Positions 18,668 to 27,230 of a stretch of DNA of 64,000 nucleotides are shown here, in pieces. The notes beneath the pieces are model-generated. The model was given only the letters and a program-made list of their open reading frames with translations, made no database searches and had not been told where the DNA came from. Where the stretch lies: NCBI RefSeq assembly GCF_001729965.1, contig NZ_JRWK01000006.1, positions 49,814 to 113,813 on the forward strand, read 5' to 3'. Both the position numbers and the translations under genes were made by a program. Each line of letters begins with the position of its first letter. The stretch's first letter is position 1. The DNA comes from Methanosphaera sp. WGK6 (GTDB lineage Archaea > Methanobacteriota > Methanobacteria > Methanobacteriales > Methanobacteriaceae).

Positions 18668-19828
18668 TTATTTTTTCATATTTTTACAATTAATAAGTTT
18701 GGATGCTAAATTAATATATTCTAAAACAATATTATCCCAGTTAAATTTTTCTTCAACATTTTTTCTTCCTTGGAGTCCTAGTTTTTCTTCCACATTCTTA
18801 TTATTTAGTATATATTCAATTTTTTCTTGAAATGTATCAATATCTTCTGGTTCTACTAGATATCCTGTTTTTGTATCATCAACTACTTCTACAACTCCTC
18901 CTGAAGCATAGGCAATTGTAGGTGTGTGACAAGCATTTGCCTCAGATAATACCATTCCAAATCCTTCTCTAGTAGATGGTAATGCTAAAATATTAGCTAG
19001 TTTCATTTGATAAATTAATTCTTCATTACTTAAATCTTGCATGAATTCAACATAATCTTCTAAACTATTTTCGGATATATAATGAAGTAAATTATCTTTT
19101 TCAATTCCTTTACCAACAATAACTAGATGAATACCTGGTATTTTTTCTTTAAGATTATTAATTATTTTTAATAAATGATCCACATGTTTATGAGGAACGA
19201 GTCTTCCTACAAATAATACACGATTATTATCTTTTTTATTACACTTTACACTATCAATACTTTCAAGATCAACACCAATGTAATTAACTTCAATTTTATT
19301 TGCATCAACATTAAAATCATTTACAAGTGATTTTTCAGTAGCTCTACTAACTGTTAATATTTTAGTAAATGGTCTTTTAACAAGGAATTTTTCAGCTTTA
19401 TATGCAAGTGATGATGATTGAATCCATTGGTCTTGATTATTTGTACTAGTATCATATATTGTACCAATTACTGGAATATTTACTCTTTTAGAATACATTG
19501 TTGCTGGAAGTAATGGTGAATATGATTGTGCATCAATAATATCATAGTTATGACTATGTAACCATTTAAGAACAGCACGTCCATAGACAATAAAATCCTG
19601 TTTTGACCTTTGTGGGGGATTTTCAATAGTAGGACCGATATGATAAATATTAATACCTTCTTGAACTTCATGTTCTTCAGTATTTTTAATTTTCATTGTT
19701 AAAATATCAACTTCATGACCTTTTTCAACTAAACGTTTAGTTAATTCATAGTAACGTCTTTCACCGCCACCATTATAATAAGGTACAAAAAATTCAAGTA
19801 TCATGCAAAATTTCATTTCATTACTCAT
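18668..19828 (-). CDS. Family 4 glycosyltransferase (copy A)
   Basis: This is a two-domain GT-B enzyme. The N-terminal domain has FFVPYYNGGGERRYYELTKRLVEKGHEVDIL. The C-terminal domain has NRVLFVGRLVPHKH and the nucleotide-sugar site STREGFGMVLSEANAC. It likely adds a sugar to a surface polysaccharide or lipid-linked glycan on the cytoplasmic side. It is a close paralogue of the GT4 gene about 4.8 kb away. The C-terminal halves are nearly identical in protein and very similar in DNA, which indicates recent duplication or gene conversion. AAAGG precedes the ATG. Confidence 0.92.
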   Translation of the reverse strand: MSNEMKFCMILEFFVPYYNGGGERRYYELTKRLVEKGHEVDILTMKIKNTEEHEVQEGINIYHIGPTIENPPQRSKQDFIVYGRAVLKWLHSHNYDIIDAQSYSPLLPATMYSKRVNIPVIGTIYDTSTNNQDQWIQSSSLAYKAEKFLVKRPFTKILTVSRATEKSLVNDFNVDANKIEVNYIGVDLESIDSVKCNKKDNNRVLFVGRLVPHKHVDHLLKIINNLKEKIPGIHLVIVGKGIEKDNLLHYISENSLEDYVEFMQDLSNEELIYQMKLANILALPSTREGFGMVLSEANACHTPTIAYASGGVVEVVDDTKTGYLVEPEDIDTFQEKIEYILNNKNVEEKLGLQGRKNVEEKFNWDNIVLEYINLASKLINCKNMKK

Positions 19829-20478
19829 CCTTTTTTTGATTATTAAGCTATTTTTCCAATATACTTTAAAAAAATATAATTAATCATTAATATTATTGTA
19901 ATATCATATATATTTTAAACATAATATTAATATTACTTCAGTAAATTATAGTTATATTCTGTTATAATATAAGTAGAAATTATTCTATTTTTAATTTCAT
20001 ATAATTAAATATTCTCTATAATAATTTAAACTAATTTTCTTTTTTAAAATTATAATTTCAATACTTGATAATAAGATTATTTACAATATATTATTTTTAA
20101 AAGTTTTAAGAAAATTATTTTTCATAAACTAAATAGGTTCAACATATATATACTAAAAAAGAGTAATTATTACATATTTGTTATTCAATAACAAATAATA
20201 ATTTTAATACATAAGTTTTATACATGAAATAAAAACACCTTTTGAGTTTTTAACTAACATTATTAATAGGGAGATAATATGGTATTATACAAGTCATAGT
20301 ATGATAAAATATTATTTTAATAATGTTTTCACATACTTTAAAGAAATACTCTTTTATAATGCAAATAATATTAATCTATCCATTACTTATTCTTAAATAT
20401 CACTTAATTTTTGAAAATTTTATTAAAACTATTTTAGAAATATAATAATTAATAAAAAGAATATTAGGATTAGATATT
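19829..20478. other. Long divergent intergenic region
   Basis: 650 AT-rich bases between copy A of the GT4 gene and rmlC. It holds a 23-base palindrome (listed separately) and a TTTATAATGCA sequence at 20353 that could be a TATA box for rmlC. No open frame or RNA gene is evident. Confidence 0.45.
20175..20197. promoter_or_regulatory. Perfect 23-base palindrome, possible operator
   Basis: TATTTGTTATT and AATAACAAATA form 11-base perfect arms around a single C. With no room for a hairpin loop this reads better as a dimeric regulator site than as an RNA structure. It lies roughly midway between two divergent surface-glycan genes, GT4 and rmlC. Function is inferred from position only. Confidence 0.45.
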
Positions 20479-21036
20479 ATGGCAAAATTTACATTTAATA
20501 AAACATCCATAGAAGGAGTTTATATAATAGAAACACAAGTATTTGGTGATGAAAGAGGATATTTCATGGAAACATACCAGAAAGATGTCTTTGATGAAGC
20601 AGGACTTGAATTTAATTTTGTACAAGATAACCAATCACGATCTAAAAAAGGTGTTTTAAGAGGACTGCACTTCCAATACACTCAACCTCAAGGAAAACTA
20701 GTTAGAGTAATAAAAGGTGAAGTATTTGATGTAGCAGTAGATCTTCGTAAAGATTCACCAACCTATGGTAAATGGGAAGGAGTTATTCTTTCTGAAGAAA
20801 ATAAGAAACAATTCTACATTCCAGAAGGATTTGCTCATGGATTTGTAGTATTATCAGATATCGCAGAATTCACATATAAATGCACAGATTTCTATAAAGC
20901 TGATGATGAAGGTGGAATTAAATGGGATGATCCTGAAATTGGAATAAAATGGCCAATAGATGATATTGATGAAATAATTCTATCTGAAAAAGATCAAAAA
21001 TGGAAACCCTTATCAGAAACAGAAATCGACTTTTAA
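20479..21036 (+). CDS. rmlC: dTDP-4-dehydrorhamnose 3,5-epimerase
   Basis: This cupin-fold enzyme epimerises dTDP-4-keto-6-deoxyglucose at C3 and C5 on the way to dTDP-rhamnose. KGVLRGLHFQ (catalytic His), GKLVRVIKGEVFDVAVDLR, SPTYGKW, EGFAHGFVVL and the Tyr in TYKCTDFY are typical. Length 185 is normal. The other Rml genes are not in this window. The neighbouring GT4 genes suggest rhamnose or a related sugar goes into surface glycans. A strong hairpin terminator follows. Confidence 0.95.
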   Translation: MAKFTFNKTSIEGVYIIETQVFGDERGYFMETYQKDVFDEAGLEFNFVQDNQSRSKKGVLRGLHFQYTQPQGKLVRVIKGEVFDVAVDLRKDSPTYGKWEGVILSEENKKQFYIPEGFAHGFVVLSDIAEFTYKCTDFYKADDEGGIKWDDPEIGIKWPIDDIDEIILSEKDQKWKPLSETEIDF

Positions 21037-21066
21037 ATTAGATTAAACCTTTTTTTAGTCTAATTT
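21035..21066 (+). terminator. Hairpin plus T-run terminator of rmlC
   Basis: A 13-base stem (AAATTAGATTAAA against TTTAGTCTAATTT, one G-U pair) with a six-base loop begins inside the rmlC stop codon. It is followed by T-rich sequence. The strength of the stem is notable, since archaeal terminators often need only the T-run. Confidence 0.7.
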
Positions 21067-21145
21067 CTTTTTAATTTTTTTTCTTTTTACAAAAAAATAT
21101 ATACTAAATTAAATTAATTAAATTTAACTCAATATATTAGTATTA

Positions 21146-21631
21146 TTATAATAAGTCTATTTTATCCCATTGGATTAATCCATCTTCTAAGTATTCTTTA
21201 TCACAATGTACTTTTTCTATTTTTCCAATAAATAATTCATGAGTACCATTTTCAGGAGTTATTGAATCAATCACTGTACATTCAAAGTTAACAGGACAAT
21301 CTATAAGTATTGGTGCATCAATAATATCTGCATCACATGTATTTAGATTTGCTAATTTATCTTCATCTGTTCCTGACACAGTTCCGAGATACATAAACTC
21401 ATCAGCATAATTTTTAGCAGGTATATTTACTACAAATTGTCCAGTTTCTTTTATCATAGGATAAGAATATCTACTTGGTACAATTCCAATTATAACCATT
21501 GCTGGTTCTAAACTTGCATTTGCTGCTAATCCTACTGCTAATGCATTATCTTTTCCATCTTTACGACAGGATATAATTGTATTGGGTTTTGGTTCAATTC
21601 GTGATTTGTTTATTTCAGCTTCAGATTTCAT
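21146..21631 (-). CDS. Flavin reductase-like domain protein
   Basis: It is a split-barrel FMN-binding protein of about 160 residues. NTIISCRKDGKDNALAVGLAANASLEP, VVNIPAKNYADE and FECTVIDSITPENGTHELFIGKIEKVHCD are typical of the flavin reductase domain family common in methanogens. It likely binds FMN and moves electrons, with no assigned partner. TAGGAGAAT lies upstream of the ATG. Confidence 0.88.
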   Translation of the reverse strand: MKSEAEINKSRIEPKPNTIISCRKDGKDNALAVGLAANASLEPAMVIIGIVPSRYSYPMIKETGQFVVNIPAKNYADEFMYLGTVSGTDEDKLANLNTCDADIIDAPILIDCPVNFECTVIDSITPENGTHELFIGKIEKVHCDKEYLEDGLIQWDKIDLL

Positions 21632-21775
21632 TTTTCTAATATTCTCCTAAGTTTTTTATAATTTGACATTATTTTTTATATTTTTTATAATGTTTTTTTT
21701 GTTTATTTATGTTAAATACATGGATAATTAAAATATTATACAATTATTTTCATTTAAAAATAAAAAGTAAATAGT

Positions 21776-23191
21776 TTATATTTTTTTGTTGGGTAGAGAT
21801 TTAGTGTAGAATTCATAAAGTTTCTCATCATTTTTTATATAATCAAAATCTATAATATTAAAGCTTGTTTCTTTATTATGTTTAGCTATGGATATTTGAC
21901 TATCTATGAATCCGTTGTATTTAATAATTTTAGCTAGTTCTTTACCATATGTTTTTGATGGATTTTCTATTTTTTCTTGAATTTTATTTAGTATATCTTC
22001 TGAATTTAGTTGTAAATCATTATTCATTTTTTTCATATTATCTAAAATTTCTGTTGCCCATTCTTTGATAGTTATTTCTTTTCCATCTTTAATTAACTTT
22101 GTATCTGTTTTATAGCCTAGTTGGGCAGTTAGTTCTTCATTAATAACACTATCTTCTTGCCATTTTTCATATTTTGTTTCTTTTGTTATGAGTAAATATA
22201 TGATAAATAAGTGTATGAATTTCATGTCTAGTTTGGTAATACCACATTTATCGAATGGGTTAATGTCAACGGTTCTTATTTCTATGTATAATATTCCATC
22301 TTGTTTTAATGATTTTAAAACATTATCTCTATCTTTTGGTTTTAATCTTATTTGTGTGTATAATTCTTTTGCTTCTGATAATAAGCCTTTATCAATAAAA
22401 CTATTAACATCACTAATATAATTGTTTAATGAATCATATCTTGGATATAGTTGAATGAGATTTTTATAACCACAGGATGCATTTCTAAATGACGGTCCTT
22501 CGGTACTGTAAAAACTATTTTTTTCATCTTTTTTATTCATAAGAGTTGTGCATTCTGTTGTGAATGTTTCATGAGCTCCTACTGATGCTCCTGTTAAATA
22601 TATGATTAGCCATTTATATCGTAGGTAGTTTCGCACTATTTTTAGGTATAGTTGGTTTTTAAATTCTTTATAATCAATGTTTTTAGGATATTTTTCATGT
22701 AATTTCTTAATGGTTTCTTCTGTGAATGAGAAATTATAATGTATTCCTGAAATTAATTGTTTTTTTGTTCCATATTTTGCTGCTAGGTTTTTTCTATATG
22801 TTCTAGCTTTTTCTCCATCTATATTATCTGAGTATTTAGCTAGGGGTATTTTGTCTGATGAAGGTATTATACATGGAATAGATGAGTTCCATATGTATTC
22901 ATCATCTGAAATATTTGTATTTACAATGTCAACAATAAAAGAAAGATAGTGATATGCTTCATCTATTGAGTGGAATGTTGGTGTAACTATTTCTACTTGG
23001 CTTTCTGAGAAATCTGTGGTTATGTATGGATTTTCTAGTTTTTTTCCAAATATTTCTGGATGTGGTGTTAGAGCTAGTTTTCCATCAGATGTTATTCTAA
23101 GTCCTTCTTTTTCTAGTCCGAAGTTACCTGATAGTATCTCTTCTGGACGGAGTATCTTTTTTATTGTATCTATTGTAAAATAATCTTGCAT
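21776..23191 (-). CDS. Glutamate--cysteine ligase, GshA/GshAB N-domain type
   Basis: FGLEKEGLRIT near residue 24, LALTPHPEIFGKKLENPYITTDFSESQVEIVTP, and LIYLTGASVG and EIRTVDINPFDKCGI further on follow the glutamate-cysteine ligase domain of bacterial GshA and two-domain GshAB (GshF). It would form gamma-glutamylcysteine from glutamate, cysteine and ATP. At 471 residues it lacks the ATP-grasp glutathione synthetase half, so only the dipeptide would be made. Such genes are rare in methanogens and the motifs look bacterial, suggesting transfer from gut bacteria. No ribosome binding site is visible before the ATG. Confidence 0.85.
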   Translation of the reverse strand: MQDYFTIDTIKKILRPEEILSGNFGLEKEGLRITSDGKLALTPHPEIFGKKLENPYITTDFSESQVEIVTPTFHSIDEAYHYLSFIVDIVNTNISDDEYIWNSSIPCIIPSSDKIPLAKYSDNIDGEKARTYRKNLAAKYGTKKQLISGIHYNFSFTEETIKKLHEKYPKNIDYKEFKNQLYLKIVRNYLRYKWLIIYLTGASVGAHETFTTECTTLMNKKDEKNSFYSTEGPSFRNASCGYKNLIQLYPRYDSLNNYISDVNSFIDKGLLSEAKELYTQIRLKPKDRDNVLKSLKQDGILYIEIRTVDINPFDKCGITKLDMKFIHLFIIYLLITKETKYEKWQEDSVINEELTAQLGYKTDTKLIKDGKEITIKEWATEILDNMKKMNNDLQLNSEDILNKIQEKIENPSKTYGKELAKIIKYNGFIDSQISIAKHNKETSFNIIDFDYIKNDEKLYEFYTKSLPNKKI

Positions 23192-23498
23192 ATATATTTA
23201 TTAGGTTATCAGTAATATTTAAACTTTTTAACAATTGTTATTTTTTTAGTTACTTTGGATGTCTAACAAAAACATATATTATTCTAAAATATAATTCTTT
23301 ATAATATAAATTTGCTTTATAATGCAAATAAGTTAAACTAAACAATTGAATATACTATATGGAGTATACAAGAAATTCAAAAAAAATTAGTTTTAGTGGA
23401 AATTCAACTAACAATAATAAGTATTTTTTTTTAATTAAACAAGTTCTATCTTTAAAAACATATTTTCAAATAAAATTTGTGTTTTGTTTTTAATCATC
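23192..23498. other. AT-rich spacer
   Basis: About 307 bases between the GT4 copy B stop and the glutamate-cysteine ligase start, both minus. It should contain the ligase promoter. A TTTATAATGCAAATAA sequence at 23316 matches one at 20353 exactly but runs on the other strand relative to nearby genes. Nothing else is seen. Confidence 0.4.
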
Positions 23499-24713
23499 TT
23501 AATTTATGAGTTTTTGAGCCATTTGTATGTATTGTGAAACTAATTTATCCCAGTTAAATTTTTCTTCAACATTTTTTCTTCCTTGAAGTCCTAGTTTTTC
23601 TTCCACATCTTTATTATCTAGTATATATTCAATTTTTTCTTGAAGTGTAGTTATGTCTCCAGGTTTTACTAGATATCCTGTTCTTGTATCATCAATTGCT
23701 TCTACAACTCCTCCTGAAGCATAGGCAATTGTAGGTGTATGACAAGCATTTGCCTCTGTTAATACTCTTCCAAACCCTTCTCGTGTGGATGGTAATACTA
23801 ATACATTGGCTAGTTTCATTTGATACGTTAATTCTTCATTACTTAATTCTTGCATGAATTCAACATAATCTTCTAAATTATTATCCTTAACATATTTAAG
23901 TAAACTTTCTTTTTCCGTTCCTTTACCTATTATTACTAAGTGAATATCAGGATATTTTTCTTTAATATTATTAATTATACTTAATAAATGATCTGCATGT
24001 TTATGTGGAACAAGTCTTCCTACAAATAATACACGATTATTATCTTTTTTATCACATTTTACACTATCAATAGCTTCTAAATCCACACCATTATATATTA
24101 ATTCAATTTTAGATGGCTTGATATTAAAATCTTTTATAAGTGATGTTTTAGTATTTTCACTAACTGTTAATATTTTAGTAAATGGTAATTTAACAAAGAA
24201 TTTTTCACCAAGATATGCTATTGTAGCTTGTTGACTGTATTGGTCTTGATTTCCATTACTAACATCATGTATCGTAGCAATCAAAGGGATATGTGATTTT
24301 TTTGAGTATAATACTGATGGAAATAGTGGTGAGTATGCTTGTGTATCAATAATATCATAGTCATGACTATTTAACCATTTGAAAACTGCATACATGTACT
24401 GGAGTATTTTTCCTTTTGATCTATAGGGTGGAGTTTTAATTGTTGGTCCAATATGATATATGTTAATACCATCATAAATTTCATGATGTGGAGCACCTTC
24501 CACATTCATTGTTAATATATCTACTTTATGACCTTGTTTAACTAGACGTTTTATTAACTCGTGGTAACGAATTTCTCCCCCCCCATAGAAGTAAGGCATG
24601 AAGAATTCTAGTACCATACAAAATTTCATAGTTTTACCTGATTTTTGTAAGATCTCTTCACTAGAGTAATTTTTAGAATTAAAGTTATTATTAGTTTGAT
24701 TTTCACTGTTCAT
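23499..24713 (-). CDS. Family 4 glycosyltransferase (copy B)
   Basis: A GT-B enzyme nearly parallel to copy A: FFMPYFYGGGEIRYHELIKRLV in the first domain, NRVLFVGRLVPHKHADHLL and STREGFGRVLTEANACHTPTIAYA in the second. It has about 28 additional Asn/Ser-rich residues at the N-terminus. GTGATAAA precedes the ATG. A run of eight C (24580-24587 on the plus strand) lies within the coding sequence, unusual in this AT-rich DNA. The frame stays open there. The role is likely surface-glycan assembly. Confidence 0.92.
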   Translation of the reverse strand: MNSENQTNNNFNSKNYSSEEILQKSGKTMKFCMVLEFFMPYFYGGGEIRYHELIKRLVKQGHKVDILTMNVEGAPHHEIYDGINIYHIGPTIKTPPYRSKGKILQYMYAVFKWLNSHDYDIIDTQAYSPLFPSVLYSKKSHIPLIATIHDVSNGNQDQYSQQATIAYLGEKFFVKLPFTKILTVSENTKTSLIKDFNIKPSKIELIYNGVDLEAIDSVKCDKKDNNRVLFVGRLVPHKHADHLLSIINNIKEKYPDIHLVIIGKGTEKESLLKYVKDNNLEDYVEFMQELSNEELTYQMKLANVLVLPSTREGFGRVLTEANACHTPTIAYASGGVVEAIDDTRTGYLVKPGDITTLQEKIEYILDNKDVEEKLGLQGRKNVEEKFNWDKLVSQYIQMAQKLIN

Positions 24714-25108
24714 TTTATCACAATTTTTTCCTTTTTTTATAGAAAAGGAGTTAAATTACTTGAATTTATTACTTTTAAAAAATAGATAACAGGATATGTT
24801 ACTATGTGCTTTAAAAAAAATAAACTTTTCTTGATAATATATTAGCTATTAAAAAAATATAAACATGACTATTAATAAACAGATAAAATTGTAAGAAAAT
24901 CTCTAAAAAAGTTTATAAAAAGAAATAAAATGGTTATAATCTATTTGAGTTATCATTTAAACTATTAGAATATGTAAGATGGATAAACTTTATTAAAAAG
25001 ATGAAGTATAGTAAAAATTCAAGGAAAAAAGTATTAGTTGGGTTCTTAAATAACTAGTTAATATATAAATAAATTCATCTTAAATATTCATTAAATGTTA
25101 ATAAGTGT
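24714..25108. other. AT-rich divergent intergenic region
   Basis: About 395 bases between copy B of the GT4 gene and the DUF1848 gene. I see AT-rich sequence with possible TATA boxes and no further gene or clear repeat. Confidence 0.4.
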
Positions 25109-26052
25109 ATGTATATGATATTTAATATAAGTGGACGAACAGATATTGTAAATTATTATTCAAGATGGTTATTAAATAGGATGAATGAAGGTTATGTTTA
25201 TTCTAGAAATCCATATAATATGCATCAAATAACTAAATATAGTTTAAAACCTGATGATGTAGATGCTTTAATTTTCTGTTCTAAAAACTATAAGCCCTTA
25301 TTAGATGAATTTGATGATATAAATAAGAATTATAATACTTTTTCATATTATACAATAACAAGTTATGGATATGATGTTGAAGAAAATGTTCCAAGTATAA
25401 GAAAATCAATAGATACATTTATAGAATTATCAGAAATAATTGGAAAAAATAAAATTGCATGGCGTTTTGACCCTATTCTTTTAACATCAAAGTACACAGT
25501 AGATAAACACATGGATTGTTTTGATTATATTGCTTCACAAATAGCAGATTATACTAGTTTTGTAACATTTAGTTTTGTTGACATGTACAATAAATTAAAA
25601 GTAAACATGCCTGAAATTATACCATTTACTCAAAGAAATCTTCAAGAATTAATAAAGCACAGGCCAAAATCTCTAAAAAATATAAATTAGATATACAAAG
25701 TTGCATTGTAAATGATAATTATGAAAAATATGGTATAAAAAGTTCAGGATGTATAACAACAAGTATACTTGAAAAAGCAAATAACATAAAATTTAAGAAT
25801 ATAAAACATTCAGGTATGCGTCAGGGATGTAAATGTCTAAAATGGCATGATTTTGGTGCATATAATACTTGTCCAAATGCTTGTAAATATTGTTATGCAA
25901 ATAAAAATAGACGAATTGCTCTAAAAAACTATAAAAAACATGATGTAAATTCACCAATTTTATTTGGAAAAATAAGTAGTGTTGATAAAGTAAGTATTTC
26001 CAAACAAAAAAGTTTACTTATAAGGGATAAGAAACAAACAACTCTCTTTTAA
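25109..26052 (+). pseudogene. DUF1848 family protein, frameshifted
   Basis: The first frame (193 residues) has the family start FNISGRTDIVNYYSRW, VYSRNPYNMHQI and IAWRFDPILLT, then stops at 25688. A second frame continues without a stop from about 25651: ISKKYKLDIQSC, then YGIKSSGCIT, and from 25816 GCKCLKWHDFGAYNTCPNACKYCYAN. The last part is the family's C-terminal Cys cluster, so both parts are one gene of about 310 residues split by a -1 shift. DUF1848 proteins carry a Cys cluster that may hold an iron-sulfur centre, and their function is unknown. An A-AAA-AAT heptamer in the right phase lies three codons before the stop (see findings). Confidence 0.85.
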
Positions 26053-26064
26053 AAAGTTAATGTG

Positions 26065-26084
26065 GAGAATATATAATTATTCTC
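26065..26084. terminator. Inverted repeat between convergent genes
   Basis: GAGAATA and TATTCTC form a seven-base stem around TATAAT and cover the stop codon of the HTH gene. It may end transcription from both the DUF1848 and HTH sides. Confidence 0.4.
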
Positions 26085-26472
26085 TTAATTCATTTACAGT
26101 TTCAGATAAACTTCCCATACATACATTACAGTGGTCGGGAATATTTACTTTTTCTTTATGTAATTGACATAAAACTTCTTGTGTTTTTATTGTTTTACAT
26201 ATATGGCAGAATCTTGGAATTAAATCAATAGGTTTTAATTCTTTAGATTTCATATCTTTTGCCATGTCTTTAATATATTGTTCAACAATAGGATTAAAAT
26301 CTAATTCATGTCCTCTTTTATCACTAATATATTGAGATACTGCTGGTTGTGTTATATCTAGTAGTTCTGAAATCTCTTTCTGTTTCATACCTAGATTTAA
26401 TAATTCTTTTGCTAATTTTGATCGTATTGAAGGTATAACATACCATACAACTATTTCACATGGTGGTTTCAT
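26077..26472 (-). CDS. HTH transcriptional regulator with Cys-rich C-terminus
   Basis: Residues about 12-55 form a helix-turn-helix (LAKELLNLGMKQKEISELLDITQPAVSQYISDK). The C-terminal half has CHIC, a lone C, and later HCNVC, spaced as metal-binding pairs. This arrangement matches archaeal HTH regulators of the COG2522 type. It may sense a metal or redox state, but the targets are unknown. GGAGG lies nine bases before the ATG. Confidence 0.82.
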   Translation of the reverse strand: MKPPCEIVVWYVIPSIRSKLAKELLNLGMKQKEISELLDITQPAVSQYISDKRGHELDFNPIVEQYIKDMAKDMKSKELKPIDLIPRFCHICKTIKTQEVLCQLHKEKVNIPDHCNVCMGSLSETVNELRE

Positions 26473-26806
26473 GAGTAAATTCCTCCTATTTCTTTTTTCA
26501 TATCTTTTTTTAAAATTTAGTGTTAAATATAATATATTTTATTTTTTCTTATTTTTATTACATTTACTAATTATATAAAAAGGGTATATATATAAATTCA
26601 CATTGTTAAAAAATTAATTCTCAAATTTAATTCTGATGAATATCTTGATTTAATGTATATTATATTAATTTAAATTAAATGTATTATATTGAGTTCTAAT
26701 ACTTTCTAATTTGTATTTAGATAACATAATATACTAATAAATATAAACATAATACATAGATAAAATTTAATAAAATAAACATTAATCAACCAATATTGGT
26801 GAAACT
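26473..26806. other. Divergent promoter region
   Basis: About 330 AT-rich bases between the HTH gene and the small membrane protein. It includes a TATATATATAAA-like stretch near 26585 that could serve as a TATA box. No additional gene is seen. Confidence 0.4.
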
Positions 26807-27160
26807 ATGAATCTGTTATGGTTTTATATAGCAATAGTACTTGCTTGTTCTGACATACTTCATGGAGTTATATGGCATACTTTCTCTGATTTTTATATAA
26901 TATTTGGAGAAATAATATATAATATAGTAAAATCATCCTTCGTAGCATGGATTATTCATGAAGTTATAGAAGCAATATTTCATGTAATAATATTAACAAT
27001 AGTATTCCAATCACCAACAATAGGAATTCTAGCCGGAACAATACATTTAATCATAGATTTATTCCATAATTTCTTTGATTTAGACATGACTGGACTTCAA
27101 CATAGAGCACTACACTTTACAATTGAATCAATATTCTTAATGGTAGTACTCACACTATAA
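26807..27160 (+). CDS. Small polytopic membrane protein, unrecognised
   Basis: A 117-residue protein made of about four hydrophobic helices, with several His and acidic residues inside or near them (SDILHGVIWH, HEVIEAIFHV, HLIIDLFHNFFDLD). The repeated His/Asp/Glu pattern could bind a metal, but this is a guess. GGTGAAACT lies before the ATG and a good hairpin terminator follows, so it is a real, separately transcribed gene. I do not recognise the family. Confidence 0.7.
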   Translation: MNLLWFYIAIVLACSDILHGVIWHTFSDFYIIFGEIIYNIVKSSFVAWIIHEVIEAIFHVIILTIVFQSPTIGILAGTIHLIIDLFHNFFDLDMTGLQHRALHFTIESIFLMVVLTL

Positions 27161-27182
27161 TGAAAAAATGCTCTTTTTTCAT
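27160..27182 (+). terminator. Hairpin terminator
   Basis: ATGAAAAAA and TTTTTTCAT form a nine-base stem around TGCTC directly after the stop codon, with a further T-run a few bases on. It separates the small membrane protein gene from pheT. Confidence 0.6.
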
Positions 27183-27230
27183 AATAAACTTTTTTTCAAT
27201 AAATAAAAAAATAAAAGGACTGATAATAAA

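Noticed and set aside
20353..23331. Exact 16-base repeat TTTATAATGCAAATAA at 20353 and 23316
   Set aside because: In DNA this AT-rich a 16-base match can arise by chance. One copy could be a TATA box for rmlC, but the other has no gene downstream on that strand.
24580..24587. Run of eight C in the GT4 copy B gene as a sixth broken tract
   Set aside because: The frame is open across the run and the protein matches copy A on both sides, so there is no break.
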